This document shows, in pieces, positions 9,918 through 20,280 of a DNA stretch of 64,000 bases. Position numbers and translations under genes: made by a program. Every line of letters begins with the position of its first letter. Positions within the stretch are counted from its first letter, which is position 1. The notes beneath the pieces were generated by a model. That model searched no databases. It was not told the DNA's origin and was given only the letters and a program-made list of their open reading frames with translations. Source of the DNA: Paraburkholderia saeva (GTDB taxonomy: Bacteria > Pseudomonadota > Gammaproteobacteria > Burkholderiales > Burkholderiaceae); assembly GCF_907164555.1 (NCBI RefSeq), contig NZ_CAJQZC010000002.1, positions 620,001-684,000 on the forward strand. The letters run 5' to 3'.

Positions 9918-11048
9918 ATGGTGCTTGATCAGGACCATCAGATGATCCGCGACGCGGTTCGCACCTTCGTGCGCGAAGCCGTGACGCCGCACGCCGCGCA
10001 ATGGGATCGCGAGCGGACATTCCCGAAGGACGTGCATCGGCAGCTCGCGGAACTCGGCGCGTACGGCGTGCTCGTGCCGGAGGAATACGGCGGCGCGGGG
10101 CTCGACGCACTCGCGCTGGCGGTGATTCTCGAAGAAATCGCAGCCGGCGATGGCGGCACCTCGACGGCGATCTCAGTCAATAACTGCCCCGTGTGCAGCA
10201 TCCTCCTCACGTACGGCAACGATGCGCAGAAACGCGACTGGCTCACGCCGCTCGCGCGCGGCGAAATGCTGGGCGCGTTCTGCCTCACCGAACCGCAGGC
10301 AGGTTCCGACGCATCGGCGCTCCGCACCACCGCCACGCGCGACGGCGACGCGTACGTGCTGAACGGCGTCAAGCAGTTCATCACAAGCGGGAAGAACGGC
10401 GACGTCGCGATTGTGATGGCCGTCACGGACAAAAGTGCCGGCAAACGCGGTATCAGCGCGTTTATCGTGCCGACATCGACACCCGGTTATGTCGTCGCGC
10501 GCATCGAGGAAAAGCTCGGGCAACATTCGTCCGATACCGCACAGCTGATCTTCGAGAACTGCCGCGTGCCGGCTGCGAACCGGATCGGCGCGGAAGGCGA
10601 AGGCTACCGGATTGCGCTGTCCGGCCTTGAAGGTGGGCGCATTGGCATTGCGGCGCAAAGCGTCGGCATGGCCCGCGCCGCGTTCGAGGCGGCGCTCGCG
10701 TATTCGAAGGAGCGCGAAAGCTTCGGCCAGCCGCTGTTTTCGCATCAGGCCGTGCAGTTTCGCCTCGCCGACATGGCAACGCAGCTCGAAGCCGCGCGAC
10801 AACTGATCTGGCATGCCGCCGCGCTGAAGGACGCAGGCGCGCCCTGTCTGACCGAAGCCGCGATGGCCAAACTGTTTGCATCGGAAGCGGCCGAGCGCAT
10901 CTGTTCCGACGCGCTGCAGATTCATGGCGGCTACGGATACCTGAGCGACTTCCCCGTCGAGCGCATTTATCGTGACGTCCGCGTGTGCCAGATCTACGAA
11001 GGCACGAGCGACATCCAGAAGATCCTGATCGCGCGCGGACTGAACTGA
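9918..11048 (+). CDS. Acyl-CoA dehydrogenase
   Basis: A 376-residue FAD-dependent acyl-CoA dehydrogenase. The first family signature is FCLTEPQAGSDASAL; the second region GGYGYLSDFPVERIYRDV leads to IYEGTSDIQ, whose glutamate is the usual catalytic base of short- and medium-chain enzymes. It could act on short-chain or branched acyl-CoA (isovaleryl or butyryl type). The neighbouring MerR regulator and thiolase suggest amino-acid or fatty-acid catabolism, but chain specificity is not readable here. The spacing (15 bp before, 7 bp after) places it in an operon. Confidence 0.93.
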   Translation: MVLDQDHQMIRDAVRTFVREAVTPHAAQWDRERTFPKDVHRQLAELGAYGVLVPEEYGGAGLDALALAVILEEIAAGDGGTSTAISVNNCPVCSILLTYGNDAQKRDWLTPLARGEMLGAFCLTEPQAGSDASALRTTATRDGDAYVLNGVKQFITSGKNGDVAIVMAVTDKSAGKRGISAFIVPTSTPGYVVARIEEKLGQHSSDTAQLIFENCRVPAANRIGAEGEGYRIALSGLEGGRIGIAAQSVGMARAAFEAALAYSKERESFGQPLFSHQAVQFRLADMATQLEAARQLIWHAAALKDAGAPCLTEAAMAKLFASEAAERICSDALQIHGGYGYLSDFPVERIYRDVRVCQIYEGTSDIQKILIARGLN

Positions 11049-11055
11049 ACCTCCG

Positions 11056-11508
11056 ATGACCCTTTCTGCCCCAACGAAGCCGAGGCCGTCTGATTGCCCG
11101 TGCGGCGGCGCCGCGCCTAACCTGCGCACCGGCGCGAAGCCGCCGCGTTTTGCGGCGTGCTGCGGTCGCTTCATCGATGGCGGCGAGATCGCGCCTGACG
11201 CGCTCCACCTGATGCGCTCGCGCTACAGCGCATACGTGCTGGGCGAAACGGCGTATCTGCGCGCAACGTGGGCGCCGCAAACCTGCCCTGCGGACCTCGA
11301 CGCCGATCCGGACGCCATCGATGCGCCTCGCTGGCTGGGACTGCAGATCAAGCGCTTTGCTGCAATCGACGCCCTTCGTGCCGAGGTCGAATTCGTCGCG
11401 CGATACAAGGTGGGTGGGCGTGCGCACCGGTTGCAGGAACTCAGCCGGTTTTTGCGTGGCGAAGAGGGTCAATGGCGTTACGTCGACGGCGATGTAAGCG
11501 AACGCTGA
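11056..11508 (+). CDS. YchJ-family protein (UPF0225)
   Basis: A 150-residue protein of the YchJ type. It has an N-terminal cysteine-rich segment (CPCGG, then CCGRFIDGG) resembling a SEC-C zinc knuckle, followed by an NTF2-like fold containing the conserved LMRSRYSAYV motif. Function is unknown in the family. It follows the acyl-CoA dehydrogenase by 7 bp and ends the operon. Family assignment is good; biological role unknown. Confidence 0.88.
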   Translation: MTLSAPTKPRPSDCPCGGAAPNLRTGAKPPRFAACCGRFIDGGEIAPDALHLMRSRYSAYVLGETAYLRATWAPQTCPADLDADPDAIDAPRWLGLQIKRFAAIDALRAEVEFVARYKVGGRAHRLQELSRFLRGEEGQWRYVDGDVSER

Positions 11509-11963
11509 TTTCGGTCAGCTTACGGTTTTTGCAGGCCAGATAGCGCAATCCTTTTTGGCCCTCAAAATTGGCGCGACTTTCCTGTTGGCCTTGCACCACA
11601 TTGCCCTGGGGGCCAGAGCGTCTGCGGGCCCCGCCCGTCCTTACGTTGTCCATTTCACCGCCCCGTTTTGCCGGAATTCTGGCTCGATTCAGGGGTTCTC
11701 CTGCATTGCACAAAGATAAATTGTCGTGCCAGGATGCTTCTGTGGATCTTGCAGTGCCGGTTTTTCGCTGGCACTCAAATAACGGCGCGAACGGTGTTTG
11801 TGCCGACCGGCTTTCGGTTCATCCCGTACGAAATGCAACTGTATGTGAGCGCCTTGCGCCTCATGCACGAGAGTTTTTTGCGCTCGAAACAGCGTTGAAA
11901 ACGATTCGTCAGGTTAGAACCGGAAAACGGCAGTTCAGATGGCGTCCAGGGCAAGCAGAGCGA
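11509..11963. other. 455-bp region between the YchJ-like gene and the secreted hydrolase gene
   Basis: An open frame continues upstream from the hydrolase to 11568, but those 132 codons have no family-like sequence and would bury the signal peptide. I regard the region as non-coding leader. No clear promoter pair, terminator or RNA structure was recognised. Confidence 0.5.
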
Positions 11964-13265
11964 ATGGTGTTCAGAAACATTTTTACCGGATGGATCGTTA
12001 TCGCGTGTGCGGCGCTTGCCGCGTCGCCGGTCTGCGCCGATCCGCTTCACGACGCCCCTGCTGGCCCGCTTGGACGGGCGCATGTAGCGCCGATCGCCCT
12101 GGATGACGCCTACCTTCCGACTGTTCCCGCCAGCCTGAACGAGCAGATCATCCGCATTCCGGCGGACGCTTCCGGCTCGATTACGCTCGAAACGACGATT
12201 TACAAGCCGGACGGCGCGGGTCCATTTCCGATGATCGTTTTCAACCACGGCAAGATTCACGGCGATCCGCGCACGCAGGAGCGCAGTGATCCGTTGCCGC
12301 TCGCGCGCGAATTCGTGCGACGCGGCTACGTGGTCGTGGCGCCGAACCGTCGCGGCTTTGCCGGTTCAGGCGGCACGTACGAGCAGGATGGTTGCGACGT
12401 CGCGCGCAACGGCCTGGGCCAGGCGGCCGATGTGGCGGCGACCGTGAATTTCATGTCGAAGATGCCGTACGTCGACGCGAAGCATATCGCTGTGTCCGGT
12501 ACGTCGCACGGCGGTCTTGCCACGATTGCATATGGGCCGGAGGCTGCATCGGGCGTACGGGCGCTGATCAATTTTTCGGGCGGATTGCGGCAGGACTCGT
12601 GCGATGACTGGCAGGGCAACCTGACGCAGGCGTTTGGCGACTACGCTGAAAAGACACGTGTGCCTTCGTTGTGGCTGTATGGCGAAAACGATTCGATCTG
12701 GCCGACTGCGCTGGTTGGGAAGATGTATGCCGCGTATGTCGATCATGGCGCGAGCGCGAAGATGGTCGATTTTGGCGCGTACAAGAATGACGCGCATCGG
12801 CTGGTGGGTGATCGCGATGGCGTGCGGGTCTGGTGGCCGGCCGTCGAGGAATTTCTGGCACGTGTGGGAATGCCCACGGGCGTGCAGTATCGCGTGTCGG
12901 ATCCGGCGCCCCCGAAGCCGACGGGGTATGCCTCGATTGAAGCTGTCGATGCCGTGCCGTTTCTCGATGAAGCGGGACGCAATGGGTATCGGAACTTTCT
13001 GCATCAGTATCCGAGCCGGGCGTTTGCTGTTTCGGATTCCGGATCGTGGTCATGGGCGGAGGGTGGCGATGATCCGATGTCGGTGGCGGTTGCGAACTGC
13101 CAGAAGCATAGTGAGGATGCCTGCCGGCTTTATGCTGTGAATGAAGCCGTAGTGTGGAAGGGGTCTGCTGGTACGCAGACGGCTGATGAGAGGGCTGGTT
13201 CTTCTGATTCCGCTGACTCTGCTGATTCCGCTGCTGAGGCTAAAGGGGCGATTGCTGCTCGCTAG
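11964..13265 (+). CDS. Secreted dienelactone-hydrolase-like alpha/beta hydrolase
   Basis: A 433-residue exported hydrolase. The start at 11964 gives a signal peptide (MVFRNIFTGWIVIACAALAA, cleavage near VCA). The fold is alpha/beta with the oxyanion segment FNHGKIHG, the nucleophile elbow SGTSHGG, an acid in the YGENDSIWP segment and a histidine near KNDAHRL. The C-terminal part (about 310-400) may be a second small domain. The last 25 residues are low complexity (Ser, Asp, Ala in short repeats), directly before the 9-bp tandem repeat. Esterase or peptidase activity is possible; the substrate is unknown. Confidence 0.85.
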   Translation: MVFRNIFTGWIVIACAALAASPVCADPLHDAPAGPLGRAHVAPIALDDAYLPTVPASLNEQIIRIPADASGSITLETTIYKPDGAGPFPMIVFNHGKIHGDPRTQERSDPLPLAREFVRRGYVVVAPNRRGFAGSGGTYEQDGCDVARNGLGQAADVAATVNFMSKMPYVDAKHIAVSGTSHGGLATIAYGPEAASGVRALINFSGGLRQDSCDDWQGNLTQAFGDYAEKTRVPSLWLYGENDSIWPTALVGKMYAAYVDHGASAKMVDFGAYKNDAHRLVGDRDGVRVWWPAVEEFLARVGMPTGVQYRVSDPAPPKPTGYASIEAVDAVPFLDEAGRNGYRNFLHQYPSRAFAVSDSGSWSWAEGGDDPMSVAVANCQKHSEDACRLYAVNEAVVWKGSAGTQTADERAGSSDSADSADSAAEAKGAIAAR

Positions 13266-13279
13266 GCGCGAGGGGTTTC

Positions 13280-13396
13280 GGTTTTCTGGTTTTTCTGGTT
13301 TTTCTGGTTTTTCTGGTTTTTCTGGTTTTTCTGGTTTTTCTGGTTTTTCTGGTTTTTCTGGTTTTTCTGGTTTTTCTGGTTTTTCTGGTTTTTCTT
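13280..13396. repeat. 9-bp tandem repeat, twelve near-identical copies
   Basis: The unit GGTTTTTCT repeats twelve times in register (the CTGG core recurs every 9 bp from 13286 to 13385), starting about 15 bp after the stop of the secreted hydrolase. Because 9 is a multiple of 3, several frames stay open through it: plus-strand frames give Phe-Ser-Gly repeats and minus-strand frames give Glu-Lys-Pro or Asn-Gln-Lys repeats. I do not regard these as genes. Copy number is likely to vary between strains. Confidence 0.95.
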
Positions 13397-13406
13397 CTTG
13401 GGCTTC

Positions 13407-13590
13407 GGCCTTTTCTTGCGTTCGCGTCGGTCTATTTGTGTTGCCCCTTTGGCGGGGCGGCATTTTAGTTTCTTCGTGCCGAAGCTGTTTCTTTGCTTTG
13501 GCCTTTCCTTGTATTCGTGTCGGTCTATTGGCGTTGCCCCTGTGCGGGGCGGCACTTACTTTTCTTTGTCTTCCAAAGAAAAGTAAGCAA
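13407..13590. repeat. Tandem duplication of a ~93-bp unit within the left arm
   Basis: Two diverged direct copies begin with GGCC(T)TTTCTTG at 13407 and 13500. Both contain GTCGGTCTATT followed by GTTGCCCC and GGGGCGGCA. The second copy runs into the perfect hairpin at 13555. The right arm (14130-14245) carries the same two units in reverse orientation, so the duplication predates or was copied with the inversion. Confidence 0.8.
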
Positions 13591-13664
13591 AAGAAAGGCG
13601 CTTCGAAAACGTGTCTCTTCCCGGTGTGCCTCTTTCGGGGAATGGCCATCCATGAAGTGTCGCC
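13444..13664. repeat. Left arm of a large imperfect inverted repeat
   Basis: This ~220-bp arm matches the reverse complement of about 13988-14245 with high identity. Shared blocks include TCGTGCCGAAGCTGTTTC, GTATTCGTGTCGGTCTATTG, CCCCTGTGCGGGGCGGCAC, AAAAGTAAGCAAAAGAAAGG and GGGGAATGGC. No transposase or other gene is recognisable between the arms. Sequences like this recur as extragenic repeats in Paraburkholderia-type genomes, to my recollection; their origin is unknown. Confidence 0.85.
13555..13587. repeat. Perfect 14-bp hairpin in the left arm
   Basis: CTTACTTTTCTTTG is followed by a five-base loop (TCTTC) and its exact complement CAAAGAAAAGTAAG. In the right arm the same two 14-mers (14071-14084 and 14116-14129) are 31 bp apart with a GC-rich insert that itself contains CCCCTTGGGG. 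Confidence 0.95.
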
Positions 13665-13987
13665 CCCACACCTCATGGGACATAGGTCCCCGCGCGATCC
13701 CAGCCCGCGCGCGTTCCACCCTGGTGACAAAGCCGTCATCCACCCGACTCCGCGCTACGCACGTCGCCGACCGGCATAACCCCGCCGGCAGCGCTCACTC
13801 CCCCACAACGCACCTGCTTTGTACCCGGACCCCTCGCTGCGATCGCAATGATCCGCGGCCCAGCACATGCCGCGCCGAACGACCGCGCCGCGACGCACGA
13901 AGTGCGGAGTGGGGATGGATGAGCCCTGTGTCACGGGCGATGCTGTGTGGGGGATCAGATCGTGCGCGGACCCATACGGCTTCACGC
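13665..13987. other. Core between the inverted-repeat arms
   Basis: About 320 bp without a supported gene. Short open frames exist on both strands, but they are arginine- and cysteine-rich or run across the arms, and none has a ribosome-binding site or family signature. The core is GC-rich, in contrast with the AT-rich poly-pyrimidine tracts of the arms. Confidence 0.6.
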
Positions 13988-14245
13988 ACGAGGGCGACAC
14001 CTCACGGGTTGCCATTCCCCAGAGATGACACACCTGGAAAAGGTGAGTTCTCGAAGCGCCTTTCTTTTGCTTACTTTTCTTTGGAAGACGCCCCGAAGGA
14101 AGTCCCCTTGGGGGACAAAGAAAAGTAAGTGCCGCCCCGCACAGGGGCAACGCCAATAGACCGACACGAATACAAGGAAAGGCCAAAGCAGAGAAACAGC
14201 TTCGGCACGAAAAAAAAGAACCACCGCCCCGCCAAAGGCGGCAAA
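13988..14245. repeat. Right arm of the large inverted repeat
   Basis: Reverse-complement partner of the left arm. It differs chiefly by an insert of about 27-32 bp inside the CTTACTTTTCTTTG hairpin (14085-14115). It ends in a purine-rich tract and CCGCCCCGCCAAAGGCGG near 14224-14241, matching the CCTTTGGCGGGGCGG block near 13446 of the left arm. Confidence 0.85.
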
Positions 14246-14522
14246 AAACCACCGATTGGGTCACATGACTTTGCCGTCGTCATCTCCGCGCATCTACAAC
14301 CTTCACAAACGAACAACCCCGACCTGCACAAAACTCCCGTCAACCCCGCGCCAGACGGAAAAAACCAGCAAATTCCAGCTAATGCAAACAGCAAAATAAA
14401 CAGCTAATCTGAGGCCCGCATCGGCCACGATGCCCCGCATCCTTGTCTCATCGCCGCGCAAAGATCCGACGATTGAACGAAAAACCAACGAACAAACCCG
14501 CCTGAAAAACGCAGGCCTCCGC

Positions 14523-15880
14523 ATGAACATGCGCACAACACCTACACCAACCGAAGACTGGATCACCCGCAGCCTGCGCGCCGTCTGGCACCCCTGCACG
14601 CAGATGAAACATCACGAGCGGCTGCCGCTTATCGCCGTCGCGCGCGGCACGGGCCCATGGCTCCATGACCGCGACGGCCGTCGCTATCTCGACGCCATCA
14701 GCTCCTGGTGGGTCAACCTCTTCGGTCACGCCAATCCACGCATCAACGCCGCGCTCAAGACGCAACTCGATACGCTGGAACACGCCATGCTCGCCGGCTG
14801 CACGCACGAGCCGGCAATCGAACTCGCCGAACGGCTGCACGCACTCACGCAAAACACGCTCGGCCACGCATTCTTCGCGTCAGACGGTGCGTCGGCCGTC
14901 GAAATCGCACTCAAGATGAGCTTTCATACCTGGCGCAATCGCGGTCACGACGAGAAACGCGAATTCGTCTGCGTCGCGAGCAGCTATCACGGCGAAACAA
15001 TCGGCGCGCTCGGCGTCACCGACGTCGCCCTCTTCAAGGACGCCTACGATCCGCTGATTCGCAACGCGCACGTCGTCCCATCACCCGACGCCCGCCTCGC
15101 GAAGGAAGGCGAAACCGCCGCAGACGTAGCGCAGCGCGCGCTCGACACCGTGCGCGCGCTTTTCGATTCGCGCGGCTCACACATCGCGGCGCTGATCGTC
15201 GAACCACTGGTGCAATGCGCAGCCGGCATGGCCATGCACGACGCGTCGTATATCGCCGGTCTGCGCGCGCTTTGCGACCAGTACGGCATCCACCTGATCG
15301 CCGACGAAATCGCCGTCGGCTGCGGCCGCACCGGGACCTTCTTCGCGTGCGAACAGGCAGGCGTGTGGCCCGATTTCCTGTGTCTGTCGAAAGGCATCAG
15401 CGGCGGCTATCTGCCGCTTTCGATCGTGCTCTCGCGCGACGAAATCTTCGAGGCGTTCTACGACGACGACACCACGCGCGGCTTCCTTCACTCGCATTCG
15501 TACACCGGCAATCCGCTCGCATGCCGCGCCGCGCTCGCGACGCTCGACCTCTTCGAAGCCGACAATGTCCTCGCTGCCAACGTGAAGAAATCCGCGACAC
15601 TGCGCGCGGCGCTCGACCCGCTCGCAACCCATCCGCAGGTACGCAATCTGCGCCAGTGCGGAACGATCTTCGCGTTCGATGCCGTCATCGACGACGCCGC
15701 GGAAGCCGCGACCTTCTCGCGCCGCTTCTTCGAAGACGCACTGCAACGCGAACTGTTGCTGCGCCCAATCGGCACAACGGTGTATCTGATGCCGCCGTAC
15801 ATTCTCGACGACGAGGAACTCGCGCTGCTCGCAGCACGCACGCGCGAAACGTTCGACGCCACACTCACGAGAGCTCGCTA

Positions 15881-15881
<1 letters not shown>
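14523..15881 (+). CDS. bioA: Adenosylmethionine-8-amino-7-oxononanoate aminotransferase
   Basis: Third step of biotin synthesis: transfers the amino group of S-adenosylmethionine to KAPA to give DAPA, using PLP. The 452-residue protein has the BioA-specific WHPCTQMK segment near the N-terminus, the class-III aminotransferase motif [14 protein letters not shown] and the PLP lysine K290 in LSKGISGG. The start is either 14523 (MNMRTT) or 14529; an upstream in-frame start at 14430 adds unlike sequence. The stop overlaps the bioF start by one base (TAATG). First gene of bioAFDB; no BirA operator was recognised upstream. Confidence 0.95.
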
Positions 15882-17061
<1,180 letters not shown>

Positions 17062-17065
<4 letters not shown>

Positions 17066-17781
17066 ACGCGCCGCTCTCCGTATTCGTCACCGGCACCGAC
17101 ACCGAGATCGGCAAGACGCTCGTCTCGGCGGCACTGCTTCGCGGCTTCACGCGCGAAGGGCTGCGCGCAGCCGCGATGAAGCCGATCGCGGCCGGCGCAT
17201 TTGAGCGCAACGGCGTGTGGCATAACGAAGACGCCGATCAACTCGATGCGGCCGCCAGCGTGCTGCTGCCCGCCGCAATACGTACGCCGTTTCTGCTGCG
17301 CGAGCCTGCGGCTCCGCACATCGCGGCTGCGCTGGAAAACGTGTCGCTCGATATCGCGCACATTGTCGATTGCCACGCGAAGGCGCTAACGCTCGCGGAT
17401 GTGGTTGTCGTCGAAGGCGTCGGCGGCTTTCGTGTGCCGCTCACCGACGCACACGACACGGCCGACCTCGCGCTTGCGCTGAACCTGCCGTTGGTGCTCG
17501 TCGTCGGCATGCGGCTTGGCTGCATCAGCCACGCGCTGCTCACCGCCGAAGCGATCGCGGCGCGCGGGCTGCAACTGGCCGGCTGGGTCGCGAACCGCGT
17601 CGACCCGGCAATGAATTTCGCCGACGAAAACATCGCCACGATCCGCGACTGGCTGGACCGGCATTACGACGCGCCGCTGCTCGGCGTCGTGCCGCACCAG
17701 AACCCCACGTCACCCGACGACGCCGCGAATCACCTGGACGTCGCCGCCCTGTTGCATGTGCTGCGCGAAGCGCGACACTGA
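17062..17781 (+). CDS. bioD: Dethiobiotin synthetase
   Basis: ATP-dependent carboxylase closing the ureido ring of dethiobiotin from DAPA and CO2. The 239-residue protein carries the P-loop [10 protein letters not shown] at residues 9-18, the [12 protein letters not shown] segment that positions the second nucleotide region, and [15 protein letters not shown]. The start overlaps the bioF stop by 4 bp (ATGA). A 36-bp gap leads to bioB. The identification is secure from the P-loop variant, size and operon. Confidence 0.96.
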
Positions 17782-17817
17782 ACCCGAATTGAATCACCGT
17801 CTACGAGGATTGACGCC

Positions 17818-18897
17818 ATGACCGACCTCCGCACCGAAGGCACACACGCCGAACCGGACACACCGCGTGCAGCGGACGCCGCGAACATCGCAAACGCAAC
17901 GTCTTCACCCGCGCGCTGGCGCGTGGCGGATATCGTCGCGCTGTATGAACTGCCGTTCAACGATCTGCTGTTTCGCGCGCAACAGGTGCATCGCGAGCAT
18001 TTCGACGCGAACAGCGTGCAGCTCTCGACGCTGCTGTCGATCAAGACAGGCGGCTGCGAGGAAGACTGCGCGTATTGTCCGCAGTCGGTGCATCACGATA
18101 CGGGCCTGAAGGCCGACAAGCTGATGCCTGTCGACGAAGTACTCGCCGCCGCCCGCGTCGCGAAAGAGAACGGCGCAACGCGCTTCTGCATGGGTGCGGC
18201 ATGGCGTAATCCGAAGGATCGTCACCTGGAATCGATCAAGGAAATGATCCGCGGCGTGAAGGCGATGGGTCTCGAAACGTGCGTAACGCTCGGCATGCTC
18301 GAACCGCATCAGGCGCATGGGCTGCGCGAAGCCGGCCTCGACTATTACAACCACAACCTGGACACGTCGCCGGAATTCTACGGACAGATCATCTCGACGC
18401 GGACGTATCAGGACCGGCTCGACACGCTCGAACGCGTGCGCGATGCGGGCATCAACGTGTGCTGCGGCGGCATCGTCGGGCTGGGCGAATCGCGTCGTGA
18501 ACGCGCGGGCCTCATCACGCAGCTGGCGAACATGGACCCGTATCCGGAGTCAGTGCCGATCAACAATCTCGTGCAGGTGGAAGGCACGCCGCTCACCGGC
18601 ACCGAAGCGCTCGATCCGTTCGAATTCGTGCGCACGATCGCGGTCGCGCGCATCACGATGCCCAAAGCGATGGTGCGTCTTTCTGCCGGGCGCGAGCAGA
18701 TGGATGAGGCGCTGCAGGCGATGTGCTTTCTCGCGGGCGCAAACTCGATTTTCTACGGCGACCAGTTGCTGACCACCCGCAACCCGCAGGCCGAAGCCGA
18801 CCGCAAGCTGCTGGAACGACTCGGCATCCGTGCGGAAGCGGCGCAACAGATGCCGGTCGAGCAAAGCGGCTGCGAACATGGCTGCGAGCGTCACTGA
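17818..18897 (+). CDS. bioB: Biotin synthase
   Basis: Radical-SAM enzyme that inserts sulfur into dethiobiotin. The 359 residues contain the SAM-cluster motif C80-xxx-C84-xx-C87 ([13 protein letters not shown]), followed by [15 protein letters not shown] and the [13 protein letters not shown] segment. The arginine in MVRLSAGRE is the usual ligand of the auxiliary [2Fe-2S] cluster. The N-terminal 30 residues are a poorly conserved extension. A GAGGA ribosome-binding site lies nine bases before the start. Last gene of the operon, followed by a strong terminator. Confidence 0.97.
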   Translation: MTDLRTEGTHAEPDTPRAADAANIANATSSPARWRVADIVALYELPFNDLLFRAQQVHREHFDANSVQLSTLLSIKTGGCEEDCAYCPQSVHHDTGLKADKLMPVDEVLAAARVAKENGATRFCMGAAWRNPKDRHLESIKEMIRGVKAMGLETCVTLGMLEPHQAHGLREAGLDYYNHNLDTSPEFYGQIISTRTYQDRLDTLERVRDAGINVCCGGIVGLGESRRERAGLITQLANMDPYPESVPINNLVQVEGTPLTGTEALDPFEFVRTIAVARITMPKAMVRLSAGREQMDEALQAMCFLAGANSIFYGDQLLTTRNPQAEADRKLLERLGIRAEAAQQMPVEQSGCEHGCERH

Positions 18898-18955
18898 ACG
18901 TTCGGTGTGAGACGTGGCGCGGCGCCTCGATCGCGTCCCGTCATGCCACCGGAAT

Positions 18956-18991
18956 GCAAAAGGCCGCCTGAGCGATCAGGCGGCCTTTTGC
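18956..18991 (+). terminator. Terminator between bioB and the sulfate-binding protein gene
   Basis: GCAAAAGGCCGCCTGA and TCAGGCGGCCTTTTGC form a sixteen-pair perfect stem with a four-base loop. The A-rich left and T-rich right flanks make it bidirectional for the two convergent genes. Confidence 0.9.
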
Positions 18992-19024
18992 ATGGTGCAG
19001 CGTGTGCGTCGTGCAGTTAACGCA

Positions 19025-20059
19025 TCACTTCCGGTCGACGATGATCTGGTCGAACGTGCCGCCATCCGAGAAGTGCGTTTGCTGCGCCTTCTGCCAGCTG
19101 CCGAATTCCTGCTCGACAGTAAATGTCTTCAACGGCCTGAATTCGTTTGCATGCTTTGCGAGGACACCCGCATCACGCGGACGCAGATGATGCTGCGCAA
19201 TGATTTCCTGCGCCGCCGGCGAGTACAGATACTCCAGGTACGCCTGCGCTTCCTTGCGCGTGCCGCGCTTGTCGACCACCTTGTCGACGAGCGTCACCGG
19301 CGGCTCGGCCAACAGGCTGATCGACGGATAGACCGCTTCGAAGCTGTCCGCACCGACACCGGTGTCGATCAGCGCAACCTCGTTCTCGAACGTCACGAGT
19401 ACGTCGCCGATATTGCGCTGCGTGAACGTCGTCGTCGCACCGCGGCCGCCGGTGTCGAGTACCGGCACGTTCCTGAAGATGGCTTTCTCGAAATCGAGCG
19501 CCTGGGCGTCCGTGCCACCATGCTGCTTGCGAAAGCCCCACGCCGCGAGATACGTGTAACGGCCGTTACCCGACGTCTTCGGATTCGCGATCACGACCTG
19601 CACGCCCGGCTTCGCGAGATCGTCCCAGTCCTTGATGTGCTTCGGGTTGCCCTTGCGCACGAGAAACACCATGGTCGTCGTGTACGGCGCGCTGTCGTTC
19701 GGCAGGCGTGCACGCCAGTTCGCCGGTACAAACTGGCCGCGCTCGACGAGCAGGTCGATGTCGTTCGGCTGGTTCATCGTGACGACGTCCGCCTGCAGAC
19801 CCTGCGTCACCGAGAGCGCCTGCGCGCTTGATGCACCATGCGACTGGCGAATGGATACGGTTTCTCCCGTCTTCTGTTTGTAGGCGGCAACGAAGCTCGT
19901 GTTGATATCCTTGTACAACTCCCGTGTCACGTCATAAGACACGTTCAACAGCGACGTGTCCGCCCACGTGCTACCGACGCAGCCCAGCGACAGCGTAAGT
20001 GCCGTCATGCCCGCTGCCAGCCAGCGCGCCTTCCCCGATTTACCTGCCTTGCCTGCCAT
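19025..20059 (-). CDS. sbp: Sulfate ABC transporter substrate-binding protein
   Basis: A 344-residue periplasmic sulfate/thiosulfate-binding protein. After the signal peptide (basic N-terminus, hydrophobic core ALTLSLGCVG, cleavage near TWA) the mature sequence opens LLNVSYDVTRELYKDIN, the family hallmark, followed by RQSHGASSAQA (sulfate-contacting serines) and NPKTSGNGRYTYLAAWGF. The start at 20059 (MAGKAGK) is selected because GGAG lies eight bases upstream; in-frame ATGs at 20074 and 20089 lack such a site. The cysT/W/A permease genes are not nearby, so it serves a transporter encoded elsewhere. Confidence 0.93.
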   Translation of the reverse strand: MAGKAGKSGKARWLAAGMTALTLSLGCVGSTWADTSLLNVSYDVTRELYKDINTSFVAAYKQKTGETVSIRQSHGASSAQALSVTQGLQADVVTMNQPNDIDLLVERGQFVPANWRARLPNDSAPYTTTMVFLVRKGNPKHIKDWDDLAKPGVQVVIANPKTSGNGRYTYLAAWGFRKQHGGTDAQALDFEKAIFRNVPVLDTGGRGATTTFTQRNIGDVLVTFENEVALIDTGVGADSFEAVYPSISLLAEPPVTLVDKVVDKRGTRKEAQAYLEYLYSPAAQEIIAQHHLRPRDAGVLAKHANEFRPLKTFTVEQEFGSWQKAQQTHFSDGGTFDQIIVDRK

Positions 20060-20280
20060 TGCGTCTCCGCTCATTGATGTTGAATGCATGGGCCGCCAGC
20101 GAACGATCCGCAGCCAGAAGCGCGATTTTATCGGATCGACCGGAAAGCCGCTGATACGCGATGGCGCGTGTCCTCTGCCGTCAGGCCGGATGCCCCGCAC
20201 GATCCGGATCCGGTACGCTCTGGCGAACAGGGTTGTCTTGCGGCGACGCCCGGTCGCGGCCAGCATCACGGCGAAAGGCT

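Noticed and set aside
13280..13396. CRISPR array
   Set aside because: The unit is only 9 bp, there are no spacers and no cas genes. It is a simple tandem repeat.
13050..13739. Minus-strand open frame of 229 codons with Glu-Lys-Pro repeats across the tandem repeat
   Set aside because: The frame is open only because a 9-bp unit has no stop. It has no ribosome-binding site, overlaps the secreted hydrolase and contains no domain.
13444..14245. Insertion sequence bounded by inverted repeats
   Set aside because: No transposase remnant and no target-site duplication are visible; the arms are too long and internally duplicated for typical IS ends. Retained only as an extragenic repeat.
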